Virus record (IMG/VR): IMGVR_UViG_3300049478_000089
Span: 1 to 24,262 of that record
Length of the DNA: 24,262 nt
From: a virus
Reading direction: 5' to 3' (one strand)
The position numbers and the translations under genes are program-made. The notes below the pieces were generated by a model. That model had not been told where the DNA came from. It saw only the letters and a list, made by a program, of their open reading frames with translations, and did no database searches. Positions 13,617 through 19,573 of the stretch are shown here, one piece after another; within the stretch, counting starts at the first letter, position 1; each line of letters begins with the position of its first letter.

Positions 13617-14362
13617 CTAAGGCTAAACAGCAAGTCCTCTTGAGGGATGCGCTAGCTGCAACCAAACGTCTGGAAGAAGACAGTGTTGATCTAATCATTC
13701 TCGATCCGCCATACAACACGACTAGCCAGCGCTGGGACAAGACTGATCCTGTTACACCAGAGCTGGTCTGGGAGTTGAACAGAGTACTTGCGCCAACCGG
13801 TAGCCTGTACGTGTGGTGTGGGATTGGCGAGAAGTCGCAGTCGCTCATTCGTTGGTTTCCGCTCTTCGCAGAGGTCTTTACGTTCAAAGATCTCATTACA
13901 TGGAAGAAGCGAAGAGGGATTGGAGGACGAAGAGGATGGCTCTACACTCGAGAAGAACTGATGTGGTTCGTAAAGGACAATCATCAGTTTATCTGGAACA
14001 CCGAGGCTCAATACTCTGAGGAGCCTAATCAGTTCAAGGTGGGAATGTCAGGAACGAGGGTTCATCCCTTCAAGCGGCTCACCAATGTGTGGACTGATAT
14101 CCCAGAAACCTTGACTGACAAAGGTATTGCGCACTATACGCCTAAACCGCTTCTGGCAATCCAAAGGCTCATACTTTTGCACACGCAACCTGGAGACCTC
14201 GTGTATGATCCCTTCGTTGGATCTGGAACAACACTAGTTGCATGCAGGCTGCTCGGGCGTTGTGGCCTAGGGGTCGACAACGATCCAGCGTCTGTCGCGG
14301 AAGCTGGGCGGCGGTTAGCTGCGGCAATCAAGTCGAAAGCAGTCCAAATCCTGCAGAGATAA
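13613..14362 (+). CDS. Beta-class DNA methyltransferase (N6-adenine or N4-cytosine)
   Basis: 249 residues. Motif IV, DPPYN, is at 31-35 and the SAM-binding motif I, DPFVGSGTT, at 199-207. The order IV before I defines the beta class, which methylates N6 of adenine or N4 of cytosine; DPPY favours adenine. The region between (about 60-180, KKRRGIGGRRGW, HYTPKP) would hold target recognition. No endonuclease gene is adjacent, so this is probably an orphan phage enzyme that protects DNA or regulates it. ATG 13613 overlaps the SLOG stop. Confidence 0.85.
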   Translation: MTKAKQQVLLRDALAATKRLEEDSVDLIILDPPYNTTSQRWDKTDPVTPELVWELNRVLAPTGSLYVWCGIGEKSQSLIRWFPLFAEVFTFKDLITWKKRRGIGGRRGWLYTREELMWFVKDNHQFIWNTEAQYSEEPNQFKVGMSGTRVHPFKRLTNVWTDIPETLTDKGIAHYTPKPLLAIQRLILLHTQPGDLVYDPFVGSGTTLVACRLLGRCGLGVDNDPASVAEAGRRLAAAIKSKAVQILQR

Positions 14363-14368
14363 AGACTG

Positions 14369-14397
14369 TTGCCTTTGCATCCGGTTGGGACTAAGGT
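14369..14397 (+). promoter_or_regulatory. Sigma-70-like promoter before the H1-like HTH gene
   Basis: TTGCCT (14369-14374), a 17-base spacer and TAAGGT (14392-14397). The -35 and spacer text (CTGTTGCCTTTGCATC) is nearly identical to that at 6466-6481 (CTGTTTCCTTAGCATC), and the ribosome binding sites of both genes read CAGGAGGGC. Similarity of the two regions makes it a believable phage promoter. Confidence 0.5.
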
Positions 14398-14455
14398 ACT
14401 CATTGCCAATGGGGCGACGGCACGAATAGACCGCCCCCAATCAGGAGGGCCAATC

Positions 14456-14782
14456 ATGGCACGCACTCCCGCTCAGGCCAAGGCACTCGAGACGAAGGCA
14501 CTTGCTGCTGCTTCCAAGTCCGAGGGCATGCGGATGCTCTTGGAGGCTGAGTACACTGTTGCTCAGATCCGCGACATCTTCGATGTGCCATATGGCTTCG
14601 TCTACGGCGTGGCCAAGCGTGGCAAGTTCATCGCACCGACTCCGCGCGCAGCCAAGCCCAAGGCCAAGGCTGAGAAGCCAGCCAAGGTCACCAAGCCAGC
14701 AGCCAAGGCTCCGGCCAAGGCCGCAGCCAAGACCGCAACCAAACCGCGCGTCACACGCCGAGTCGCCGCTGCCAAAGTCTAG
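14456..14782 (+). CDS. Histone-H1-like helix-turn-helix protein
   Basis: 108 residues from ATG 14456, after TCAGGAGGGC. Residues about 21-56 (KSEGMRMLLEAEYTVAQIRD...) align with the shared helix-turn-helix; the turn glycine is Glu here. The C-terminal half is an Ala/Lys/Pro repeat (AKPKAKAEKPAKVTKPAAKA), strongly basic, like H1 or HU tails. This suggests general binding and packaging of DNA rather than a single operator. The gene has its own promoter and a strong hairpin just after its stop, so it is probably monocistronic and well expressed. Confidence 0.65.
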   Translation: MARTPAQAKALETKALAAASKSEGMRMLLEAEYTVAQIRDIFDVPYGFVYGVAKRGKFIAPTPRAAKPKAKAEKPAKVTKPAAKAPAKAAAKTATKPRVTRRVAAAKV

Positions 14783-14796
14783 GCACACGACTCGAT

Positions 14797-14837
14797 GAGC
14801 CTGCAGTCTCGTTTGTGGGTGCCGAGACTGCAGGCTC
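14797..14837 (+). terminator. Strong terminator-like hairpin
   Basis: GAGCCTGCAGTCTCG (14797-14811) pairs perfectly with CGAGACTGCAGGCTC (14823-14837), 15 base pairs around an 11-base loop containing TGTGGGT. It lies 14 bases after the HTH stop codon. Only a short weak T stretch follows (TCGCTTT), so termination could be partial or factor-dependent. It could also serve as an mRNA 3' stabiliser. Confidence 0.6.
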
Positions 14838-14858
14838 TCGCTTTGACCACGAGTAATC

Positions 14859-14888
14859 TTGACGGAGCATGGCCCGAGGGCCTATGAT
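14859..14888 (+). promoter_or_regulatory. Best sigma-70-like promoter in the window
   Basis: TTGACG (14859-14864), an 18-base spacer and TATGAT (14883-14888). It lies just downstream of the terminator-like hairpin and 83 bases before ATG 14972. It would start transcription near 14894, into a stable leader hairpin, and could drive the recombination and modification genes that follow. Confidence 0.65.
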
Positions 14889-14894
14889 GCGAGC

Positions 14895-14940
14895 CTCCGG
14901 TCGGGCCTTCGTATAGGACCTCCCCAAAGCCTGGCCGGAG
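14895..14940 (+). promoter_or_regulatory. Structured 5' leader hairpin
   Basis: CTCCGGTCGGGC (14895-14906) pairs along its full length with GCCTGGCCGGAG (14929-14940), 12 base pairs including two G-T wobbles, with a 22-base loop. It begins about where transcription from the promoter above would start, so a transcript would carry it near its 5' end. This could protect the mRNA or act as a regulatory element. No known riboswitch class is recognisable. Confidence 0.5.
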
Positions 14941-14971
14941 AACAACTTGAGCCACCTGGAGATTCAGTGCA

Positions 14972-15349
14972 ATGGCAACAACACTCCTTACCGCTGTCTT
15001 CTCTACATTCGACTTCGTTGGCTTCCATCAGTGGCTTTCTGCGCCCGACGAGGTTGACTATCTCCGGCATCGGCATCGGCATCTGTTCAAGGTACGCGTC
15101 GAGATTGCTGTTGAGCACACAGATCGTGCAATCGAGTTTCACATGCTCAAGCGTAACCTGCTAGAGCACGTCCTCTCAGGGCGCAAGGTGAACGTGTTCG
15201 ATGAGCTGGAGCTGGACTCTGCTTCCTGCGAGGACGTTGCCTTGCAGATTCTCCAGGCAGTTGTTGAGTGGCATCCCGGCCGGCCCTACTACCGTGTGGA
15301 AGTGAGCGAGGATGGCGAGAATGGCGCCATCGTAGAGGCCAAAGCATGA
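14972..15349 (+). CDS. Possible T-fold (6-pyruvoyl-tetrahydropterin-synthase-like) protein
   Basis: 125 residues, ATG 14972, GGAG ten bases upstream. The features GFHQWLSAPDEVDYLRHRHRHLFKV, IEFHMLKRNL and a later SCEDVA resemble a family of short proteins with a QueD-like layout: His in an N-terminal strand, H-x-H near residue 35-38, and a Ser-Cys-Glu at the start of the second helix. The acidic end YYRVEVSEDGENGAIV would be a final strand. QueD-like enzymes bind pterins, which fits the 7-deazaguanine cassette downstream, but the usual catalytic Cys is not in its expected place. The fold is a suggestion. Confidence 0.5.
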   Translation: MATTLLTAVFSTFDFVGFHQWLSAPDEVDYLRHRHRHLFKVRVEIAVEHTDRAIEFHMLKRNLLEHVLSGRKVNVFDELELDSASCEDVALQILQAVVEWHPGRPYYRVEVSEDGENGAIVEAKA

Positions 15350-15363
15350 TCGACCAGCACTTA

Positions 15364-15469
15364 GGGGAGCAGCGCCTTGGAACGGGTCACGCTGCTCCCC
15401 GGAGCGCTTGTCGCTCCAGTCTCGATGGGCGCGTGTGGGTCCTCCAGGCCGGCTCCGCGCCCACGAGAC
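15364..15469 (+). ncRNA. Cluster of three consecutive hairpins in the leader of the nuclease gene
   Basis: Hairpin 1: GGGGAGCAGCG (15364-15374) with CGCTGCTCCCC (15390-15400), 11 perfect base pairs. Hairpin 2 abuts it: GGAGCG (15401-15406) with CGCTCC (15412-15417). Hairpin 3: bases 15419-15433 pair with 15456-15469, 14 base pairs with a single bulged A (15425). They lie between the T-fold-like stop and the nuclease start. The closing CAGTCTCG and the TGTGGGT in the loop recur in the hairpin at 14797-14837. An overlapping frame (15346-15474) exists, but the structure explains the sequence better. Confidence 0.5.
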
Positions 15470-15486
15470 CTTAGCCCAAGGACTCT

Positions 15487-16686
15487 ATGTTGGACTGGTA
15501 TCGCAGACTGATGACTTCAGACACTCCCACTCCGGCAATCATCGAAGTCCATACTTCCGACCGCGATCTCTTCAAGCGGTGCAGACGACGCTTCGCGTGG
15601 GCGTCTACTCTGCGCAACAATCTCATCAGGATTGGCCCTGAGCAGCCTGCCTTCTTTCTCGGCACTGGCTTCCACTTTGGACTTGAGGACTGGTGGGGCT
15701 ATCGGCGCTTTCCCCATCCGGCCTTGGCTTTCGCAGCCTACTACGACGCACACCGTGCAGACGACTTGCCTGACGAGGCCGATGATCTCCTGATCCTTGC
15801 CACCGACATGCTGAGTTACTATGTCGAGGAGTGGTTAGAGGAACACCCTGAGCCCTATGAGACTCTTTGGGTGGACGGCAAGCCGCAGGTAGAGATTGAG
15901 GTTGCGATCAGTCTCAATGACATTCTGCTCGAGGCAGCGAAGGGCCACCAGAAGGTGTGGTTGATCCCTCTGATCGATAAGTACTCAATCGAGTACGTCA
16001 CAACCTTCGACCGCGTTGTCATTGATAAGCACGGACGGATCTTTGGTCTTGACTACAAGACCGCTACCTCGTTCGATGAGCTGAACTTGCAGACAAACCC
16101 GCAGGCCGGAGCCTATGACTGGGCAATGGATCTCTTCTACACGCCGGTTGGCTACAAGCCCGAGGGGATCATCTGGCAACAGTTCAAGAAGGCAGTCCCG
16201 AAGCCACCTGAGTACGTGAACATTGGGAAGAAGAACGAAGGCTTTAGCCTCGACGTACGTCAGTCGACTACATACCGGCTTTATCGGCGTGCGCTGATCG
16301 AGCACTATGGCACAGTCCCCGAGAAGTACTACAGCTTCTTGGCCATCTTGGGTGATGCACAGGACGAGAATGGCGACCGCTTCATCCGCCAGGATGTCCT
16401 GCGGCGCAATCAGACGCAAAGGGAGGTGGAACAAGCAAAGATTGTCCAAGAAGTCCTGGAGATGCTCGATCCGGGGCTTCCGCTGTATCCAAACCCAACG
16501 AAAGACTGCGGCTGGGACTGCGCCTTCAAGGCTCCGTGCCTTGCCAATGATGACGGATCGGACTTCGAGCACATTCTTCGCACTGAGTATGCCCAGTGGG
16601 CTGGGTACAAAGATGACTGGCGATCGAAGGTGAAGTACCCTGATGCCGCATCCGGTGAGCCCACCGATACCCTCACCTTTACCTAG
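15487..16686 (+). CDS. Cas4/RecB-like PD-(D/E)XK exonuclease with Fe-S cluster
   Basis: 399 residues, ATG 15487 after CAAGGACT. The nuclease core is FDRVVIDKHGRIFGLDYKTATS, giving D175, D189 and K191 of a D-x(n)-D-x-K site, with H63 (FHFGLEDWW) as the upstream histidine. Four cysteines, C32 near the N-terminus and C341, C345 and C351 at the C-terminus (C-x3-C-x5-C), match the 4Fe-4S layout of Cas4 and AddB-type nucleases. It would resect DNA ends to single strands for recombination or replication. The RecA-fold ATPase and DUF669 protein follow, a familiar phage recombination set. Confidence 0.75.
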   Translation: MLDWYRRLMTSDTPTPAIIEVHTSDRDLFKRCRRRFAWASTLRNNLIRIGPEQPAFFLGTGFHFGLEDWWGYRRFPHPALAFAAYYDAHRADDLPDEADDLLILATDMLSYYVEEWLEEHPEPYETLWVDGKPQVEIEVAISLNDILLEAAKGHQKVWLIPLIDKYSIEYVTTFDRVVIDKHGRIFGLDYKTATSFDELNLQTNPQAGAYDWAMDLFYTPVGYKPEGIIWQQFKKAVPKPPEYVNIGKKNEGFSLDVRQSTTYRLYRRALIEHYGTVPEKYYSFLAILGDAQDENGDRFIRQDVLRRNQTQREVEQAKIVQEVLEMLDPGLPLYPNPTKDCGWDCAFKAPCLANDDGSDFEHILRTEYAQWAGYKDDWRSKVKYPDAASGEPTDTLTFT

Positions 16687-16698
16687 GAGAACACTTCA

Positions 16699-16893
16699 AT
16701 GGCAGCTACCAAGCCGTTCCTCACTGTCGAGTTTGAGACAGACCGGGAGACCAAGGGTACGATCCGCTACAAGGAGGATGAGCCTGCAGATGGCTCTCGC
16801 CCAGCGATCGGGACACTCTACATCACTAAGACAGCGCTTGCCAAGACGAACGGGGTGAAGCGCATCCGTGTGACTGTCGAGGCGATTGGCTAA
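16699..16893 (+). CDS. Small beta-rich protein of the recombination module
   Basis: 64 residues, ATG 16699 after CTAGGAGAAC. Sequence KPFLTVEFETDRETKGTIRYKEDE, GTLYITKTAL and KRIRVTVEA is a run of beta strands. Short proteins of this type occur between phage exonuclease and RecA-like genes and may bind single strands or protein partners, but no function is known to me. Its TAA overlaps the next ATG (TAATG). Confidence 0.6.
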   Translation: MAATKPFLTVEFETDRETKGTIRYKEDEPADGSRPAIGTLYITKTALAKTNGVKRIRVTVEAIG

Positions 16894-18065
16894 TGCCAGC
16901 TCCGCCTAGACCTGTAGTGCGGCTTCGATCCCGAGCTGCGCCAACAGCATCACCGCTGCCGCTTGACGATCAACCAGTCAAGCGTACGCCTGTCGTTCCG
17001 TTCACCATTGGGCCAGTGCGCCCGATAGGTGAGCGTACGCTCAACATCATGATCTACGGACCGTATGGCCATGGTAAGACCACGTGGGCGGCCACAGCAG
17101 AAGACGTCGAGTCAATGCGGGACGTGCTGTTTATCAACGCCGAGTCGGGCGACATGAGCCTGACAAACAGACGTGCGCTTGATGTCGTCAACATCAATCG
17201 CTACGACCAGCTTGCCCGCATCTTTGACTATCTGACTCTCCACTGCAAGTGGCGCGACGAAGGCAACATCGATAAGCTGCTCGAGTACGAGAGGCAGCTC
17301 AAGGCAACAGTGATCCCTGAGGCCGACCAGACGCCTCCGACAAAGGCTGGCAGAACTTGGTTCGAGGAGCAGCGCATTCGCCTCGGCAAGCCGATGGATG
17401 AGCCATTCCTCTATCGGACAGCGATCCTCGACTCGATCAGCGAGCTGCATAAATACCTCATCTACAAGTTCACCGGCGTTGACATCGGCAAGACGAAGCT
17501 CGATGACGAGATGGAGAAGATGGAGGATTGGCAGGTTGCGCAGGAGATGTTCCGACTTCTCGTGCGCTCCTTCCGCGATCTGCCCATGAACACCATCTTC
17601 GTGTCAGCCGAGGCAATCGAACCGGCAGAGCGCAACCGCAGGCGCAATCCGCTTGCAGGCCAGTCGCTGCCGAAGTTGGCAGGCCAGATGGCAGGCGATG
17701 TTGCTGGCTTCATCGACATCGTTGGCTACTTCCTGCGTGAGATTGGGAAGGATGGTGAGATCAAGCGGAGACTCTACCTCGGCGCAGGCTACGAGGGATG
17801 GATCAGCAAGCATCGCTTCGAGAACCTGCCAAACCTCGAGTACGTTGACAATCCTACGCTCGCTTCGCTCATCGACCTCGCACGAAAGGATGCAGACAAT
17901 GGCACCAGTCAATCGGCCTACACAGGCCAGCCGATCCGCCGCACCGTCCCGGCGGCCGTCCACCCCGCCCGCCCAGCAGCGGCGAACAGCCGCCGTACGG
18001 CCAGCGGCCCGGCGGCCCGAGCCGGAACCCGAAGAGACCACACCGTTCGACGCCCAGGAAGGTGA
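16893..18065 (+). CDS. RecA-fold ATPase, Sak4-like single-strand annealing/recombination protein
   Basis: 390 residues. YGPYGHGKTT (55-64) is the Walker A (G56-x4-G61-K62-T63) and AILDSISEL (D180) the Walker B. This is the AAA_24/Sak4 type, which phages use for single-strand annealing with an SSB-like partner. A later QMAGDVAGFIDIVGYFLREI is the core beta strand region typical of the family. From about residue 336 the frame continues through a Pro/Arg/Ala-rich tail that overlaps the next gene by 167 bases, so the true C-terminus could be shorter in function. ATG 16893 shares bases with the previous stop. Confidence 0.75.
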   Translation: MPAPPRPVVRLRSRAAPTASPLPLDDQPVKRTPVVPFTIGPVRPIGERTLNIMIYGPYGHGKTTWAATAEDVESMRDVLFINAESGDMSLTNRRALDVVNINRYDQLARIFDYLTLHCKWRDEGNIDKLLEYERQLKATVIPEADQTPPTKAGRTWFEEQRIRLGKPMDEPFLYRTAILDSISELHKYLIYKFTGVDIGKTKLDDEMEKMEDWQVAQEMFRLLVRSFRDLPMNTIFVSAEAIEPAERNRRRNPLAGQSLPKLAGQMAGDVAGFIDIVGYFLREIGKDGEIKRRLYLGAGYEGWISKHRFENLPNLEYVDNPTLASLIDLARKDADNGTSQSAYTGQPIRRTVPAAVHPARPAAANSRRTASGPAARAGTRRDHTVRRPGR

Positions 18066-18507
18066 CGAGCAGGGAGAGGGCTTTCTCGAAGCCGAGGGCG
18101 AACTTCCGCAGATCATCGATCTGTCTGACATCGAGGCAGCGACCTACGAAGTCGTCCCTCGAGGCATCTACGAGGGCTACATTGACTCGGTCGAGTATGG
18201 CCTCTCTCAGTCGAAGGGGCTCCCTATGCTCACCTGGGTCTGCAAGTTTGATCACGAGGGCAAGGAGCGGACTCTCCGCTACTACACTACCCTCACAGGC
18301 GAGGGCGCAGGCCGCACGAAGGCCACGCTTGCACGCCTCGATCCTGAGCTCGACCTTGCCGCACTCGAGCCGGATGCCATGGACGAGCACTTCGGCGGAC
18401 TCGAAGTCAAGATCCGTGTGACCATTCGTCCAGATCGGGACGACCGCAAGATCAAGCGGAACAACGTGGCAGACGTCTATCCGCTCGAAGAGGAGTTTGC
18501 TCAGTAG
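17899..18507 (+). CDS. DUF669-like SSB-type recombination partner
   Basis: 202 residues. Residues about 70-200 resemble the DUF669 family: PQIIDLSDIEAATYEVVPRG, YEGYIDSVEYGLSQSKGLPM, LTWVCKF and IRVTIRPDRDD, with the closing VADVYPLEEE. DUF669 proteins accompany phage annealing proteins and probably bind single-stranded DNA. The first 70 residues are a Pro/Arg-rich linker (RRPSTPPAQQRRTAAVRP) then acidic. ATG 17899 follows GAAAGGA by eight bases; ATG 17890 is in frame but too close to it. It overlaps the ATPase gene by 167 bases. Confidence 0.65.
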   Translation: MAPVNRPTQASRSAAPSRRPSTPPAQQRRTAAVRPAARRPEPEPEETTPFDAQEGDEQGEGFLEAEGELPQIIDLSDIEAATYEVVPRGIYEGYIDSVEYGLSQSKGLPMLTWVCKFDHEGKERTLRYYTTLTGEGAGRTKATLARLDPELDLAALEPDAMDEHFGGLEVKIRVTIRPDRDDRKIKRNNVADVYPLEEEFAQ

Positions 18508-18657
18508 TCTCTCGTGGACTTTGCTGGTCGCACTATAAGGTTGGACCTGGACACGCACTAACCGTCGTGAGAGTGGCGCCAACCTACAGCCGTGCGGATA
18601 ACGACTGCCACACTACGGTGGCTGTGGACGCCAGCACATTCTCTAAGAGGAGGACTG
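18508..18657 (+). promoter_or_regulatory. Intergenic region with a leader structure before the 7-deazaguanine block
   Basis: A possible -10 box, TATAAG (18534-18539), has no convincing -35. Just after it, GGTTGG (18539-18544) pairs with CCAACC (18579-18584), enclosing CGCACT (18554-18559) that pairs, with one bulge, with AGTGGCG (18572-18578). A smaller stem, GCCAC with GTGGC, lies near 18607-18622. The ribosome binding site AAGAGGAGGAC ends the region. It probably marks a new transcript start or a regulatory leader. Confidence 0.4.
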
Positions 18658-18894
18658 ATGAACCTCGTTCGCCTTGGCCACTACTTCGTTCCCACCGACA
18701 ACCATGGTCATGGCATGTGCCAGACAGCACTGGTTGTTGGTGTAGATGCGGATGCCAACAGAGTCAATCTTGCTGTCTGGTCGCATGATGGCAGCGCTGA
18801 GGTCCGGCGCAACGTCATTGTCCTCGAGGATCCACGTGACGTGCCAGACTCTGCGTCCTTTCACCTCTCGGGCTACTGCCCTTGGAAGCGGTGA
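18658..18894 (+). CDS. Hypothetical protein, 78 residues
   Basis: ATG 18658 follows AAGAGGAGGACTG. The text VRLGHYFVPTDNHGHG, TALVVGVDADANRVNLAVWSHDGS and RRNVIVLEDP with SGYCPW is a small strand-rich fold; the D-x-V-N-L-x-V-W-x-x-D-G pattern recurs in uncharacterised phage proteins. It is the first gene of the modification block, three bases before the QueD start, so it may be co-expressed with it. Confidence 0.6.
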   Translation: MNLVRLGHYFVPTDNHGHGMCQTALVVGVDADANRVNLAVWSHDGSAEVRRNVIVLEDPRDVPDSASFHLSGYCPWKR

Positions 18895-18897
18895 ACC

Positions 18898-19323
18898 ATG
18901 AAGATCGGCAAGACCTTCACCTTCGATGCAGCACATCGACTTCAAGACCACGAAGGCAAGTGCCGCAACCTTCACGGCCATACCTACAGCGTCGTCGTGA
19001 CTTTGGAAGGTGAGCTCGACGACCCAGGGAGCGGCAGATCAGGTGCCGGCATGGTCCTAGACTTCAGCCGGCTTGGCGAGTGGTGGAAGCCACTCAGTCA
19101 CGTCCTCGACCACGCGGCGCTACTCCAAGAGACCGACCCCCTGGTGAACCTCCTCACCCTTCTGAGTCCGCCTGTCCGAATAACAACCTTTCGCTTCCCG
19201 CCCACTGCTGAGTGCCTTGCAGACTGGATCTACGACGATCTGGCCTCGTGGCTCGCGCCGATGGTTGTGCATGCCTTCTCGGTTCGTGTCTATGAGACAC
19301 CGACTTCTTGGGCCGAGCGATGA
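18898..19323 (+). CDS. queD: 6-carboxy-5,6,7,8-tetrahydropterin synthase (QueD)
   Basis: 141 residues. FDAAHRL, GKCRNLHGHTY (C22 as the catalytic thiol; H13, H26 and H28 as the zinc ligands), MVLDFSRL, VLDHAALL (D71, H72) and VRVYETPTSWAE form the complete QueD signature. The enzyme converts 7,8-dihydroneopterin triphosphate to 6-carboxytetrahydropterin, step two of 7-deazaguanine synthesis after FolE. ATG 18898 is the natural start, with MKIGKTF leading into the motif. The stop overlaps a tiny Cys-rich gene. Together with QueE and FolE it makes three of the four preQ0 enzymes in this window. Confidence 0.9.
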   Translation: MKIGKTFTFDAAHRLQDHEGKCRNLHGHTYSVVVTLEGELDDPGSGRSGAGMVLDFSRLGEWWKPLSHVLDHAALLQETDPLVNLLTLLSPPVRITTFRFPPTAECLADWIYDDLASWLAPMVVHAFSVRVYETPTSWAER

Positions 19324-19427
19324 GGCGCAGTTGTAAGTGCCTTCTGCCGACTTGCGGCCACTGCCGGAAGTATCACAGCGGACCGGGTGGCGCTTGCACT
19401 AAGTGCTCCTGTGAGGTGTTCATATGA
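19320..19427 (+). CDS. 35-residue Cys-rich zinc peptide
   Basis: ATG 19320 overlaps the QueD stop. The peptide has eight cysteines and two histidines in pairs (C-x-C, C-x2-C, C-x2-C-x-C around GHC and TKC), enough for one or two zinc ions. It ends in ATGA with a membrane peptide, an arrangement that mirrors 10522-10763. No family is recognised. Confidence 0.5.
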   Translation: MRRSCKCLLPTCGHCRKYHSGPGGACTKCSCEVFI

Positions 19428-19573
19428 AGTCGCTCTGGGATCTTACTACTCAGTTCTTCGCCCTTTGCTTTGCACTTGCCTTGGTAGTCGCAGTCCTCTT
19501 GACGACTGCAATCTTTGCAGGGATCTGGTGGGCAACCTTAGTGAGGGCTGCTGAGTGGTGGCTGACATGGTAA
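19424..19573 (+). CDS. Membrane peptide, 49 residues
   Basis: ATG 19424 overlaps the Cys-rich peptide stop. After MKSLWDLTTQ comes one long hydrophobic segment (FFALCFALALVVAVLLTTAI), followed by a Trp-rich end (GIWWATLVRAAEWWLTW). One pass is likely. It overlaps the QueE start by 19 bases. Position inside the que block is notable but its role is unknown. Confidence 0.5.
   Translation: MKSLWDLTTQFFALCFALALVVAVLLTTAIFAGIWWATLVRAAEWWLTW

Noticed and set aside
15346-15474. 42-residue open frame starting at ATG 15346 (MIDQHLGEQRLG...)
   Set aside because: It lies entirely over three tandem hairpins and has an unremarkable composition; RNA structure explains the sequence better. It cannot be excluded without expression data.
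18508-18657. tRNA or tmRNA gene in the leader before the que block
   Set aside because: The stems do not form a cloverleaf, and no T-loop or CCA-like end is present.
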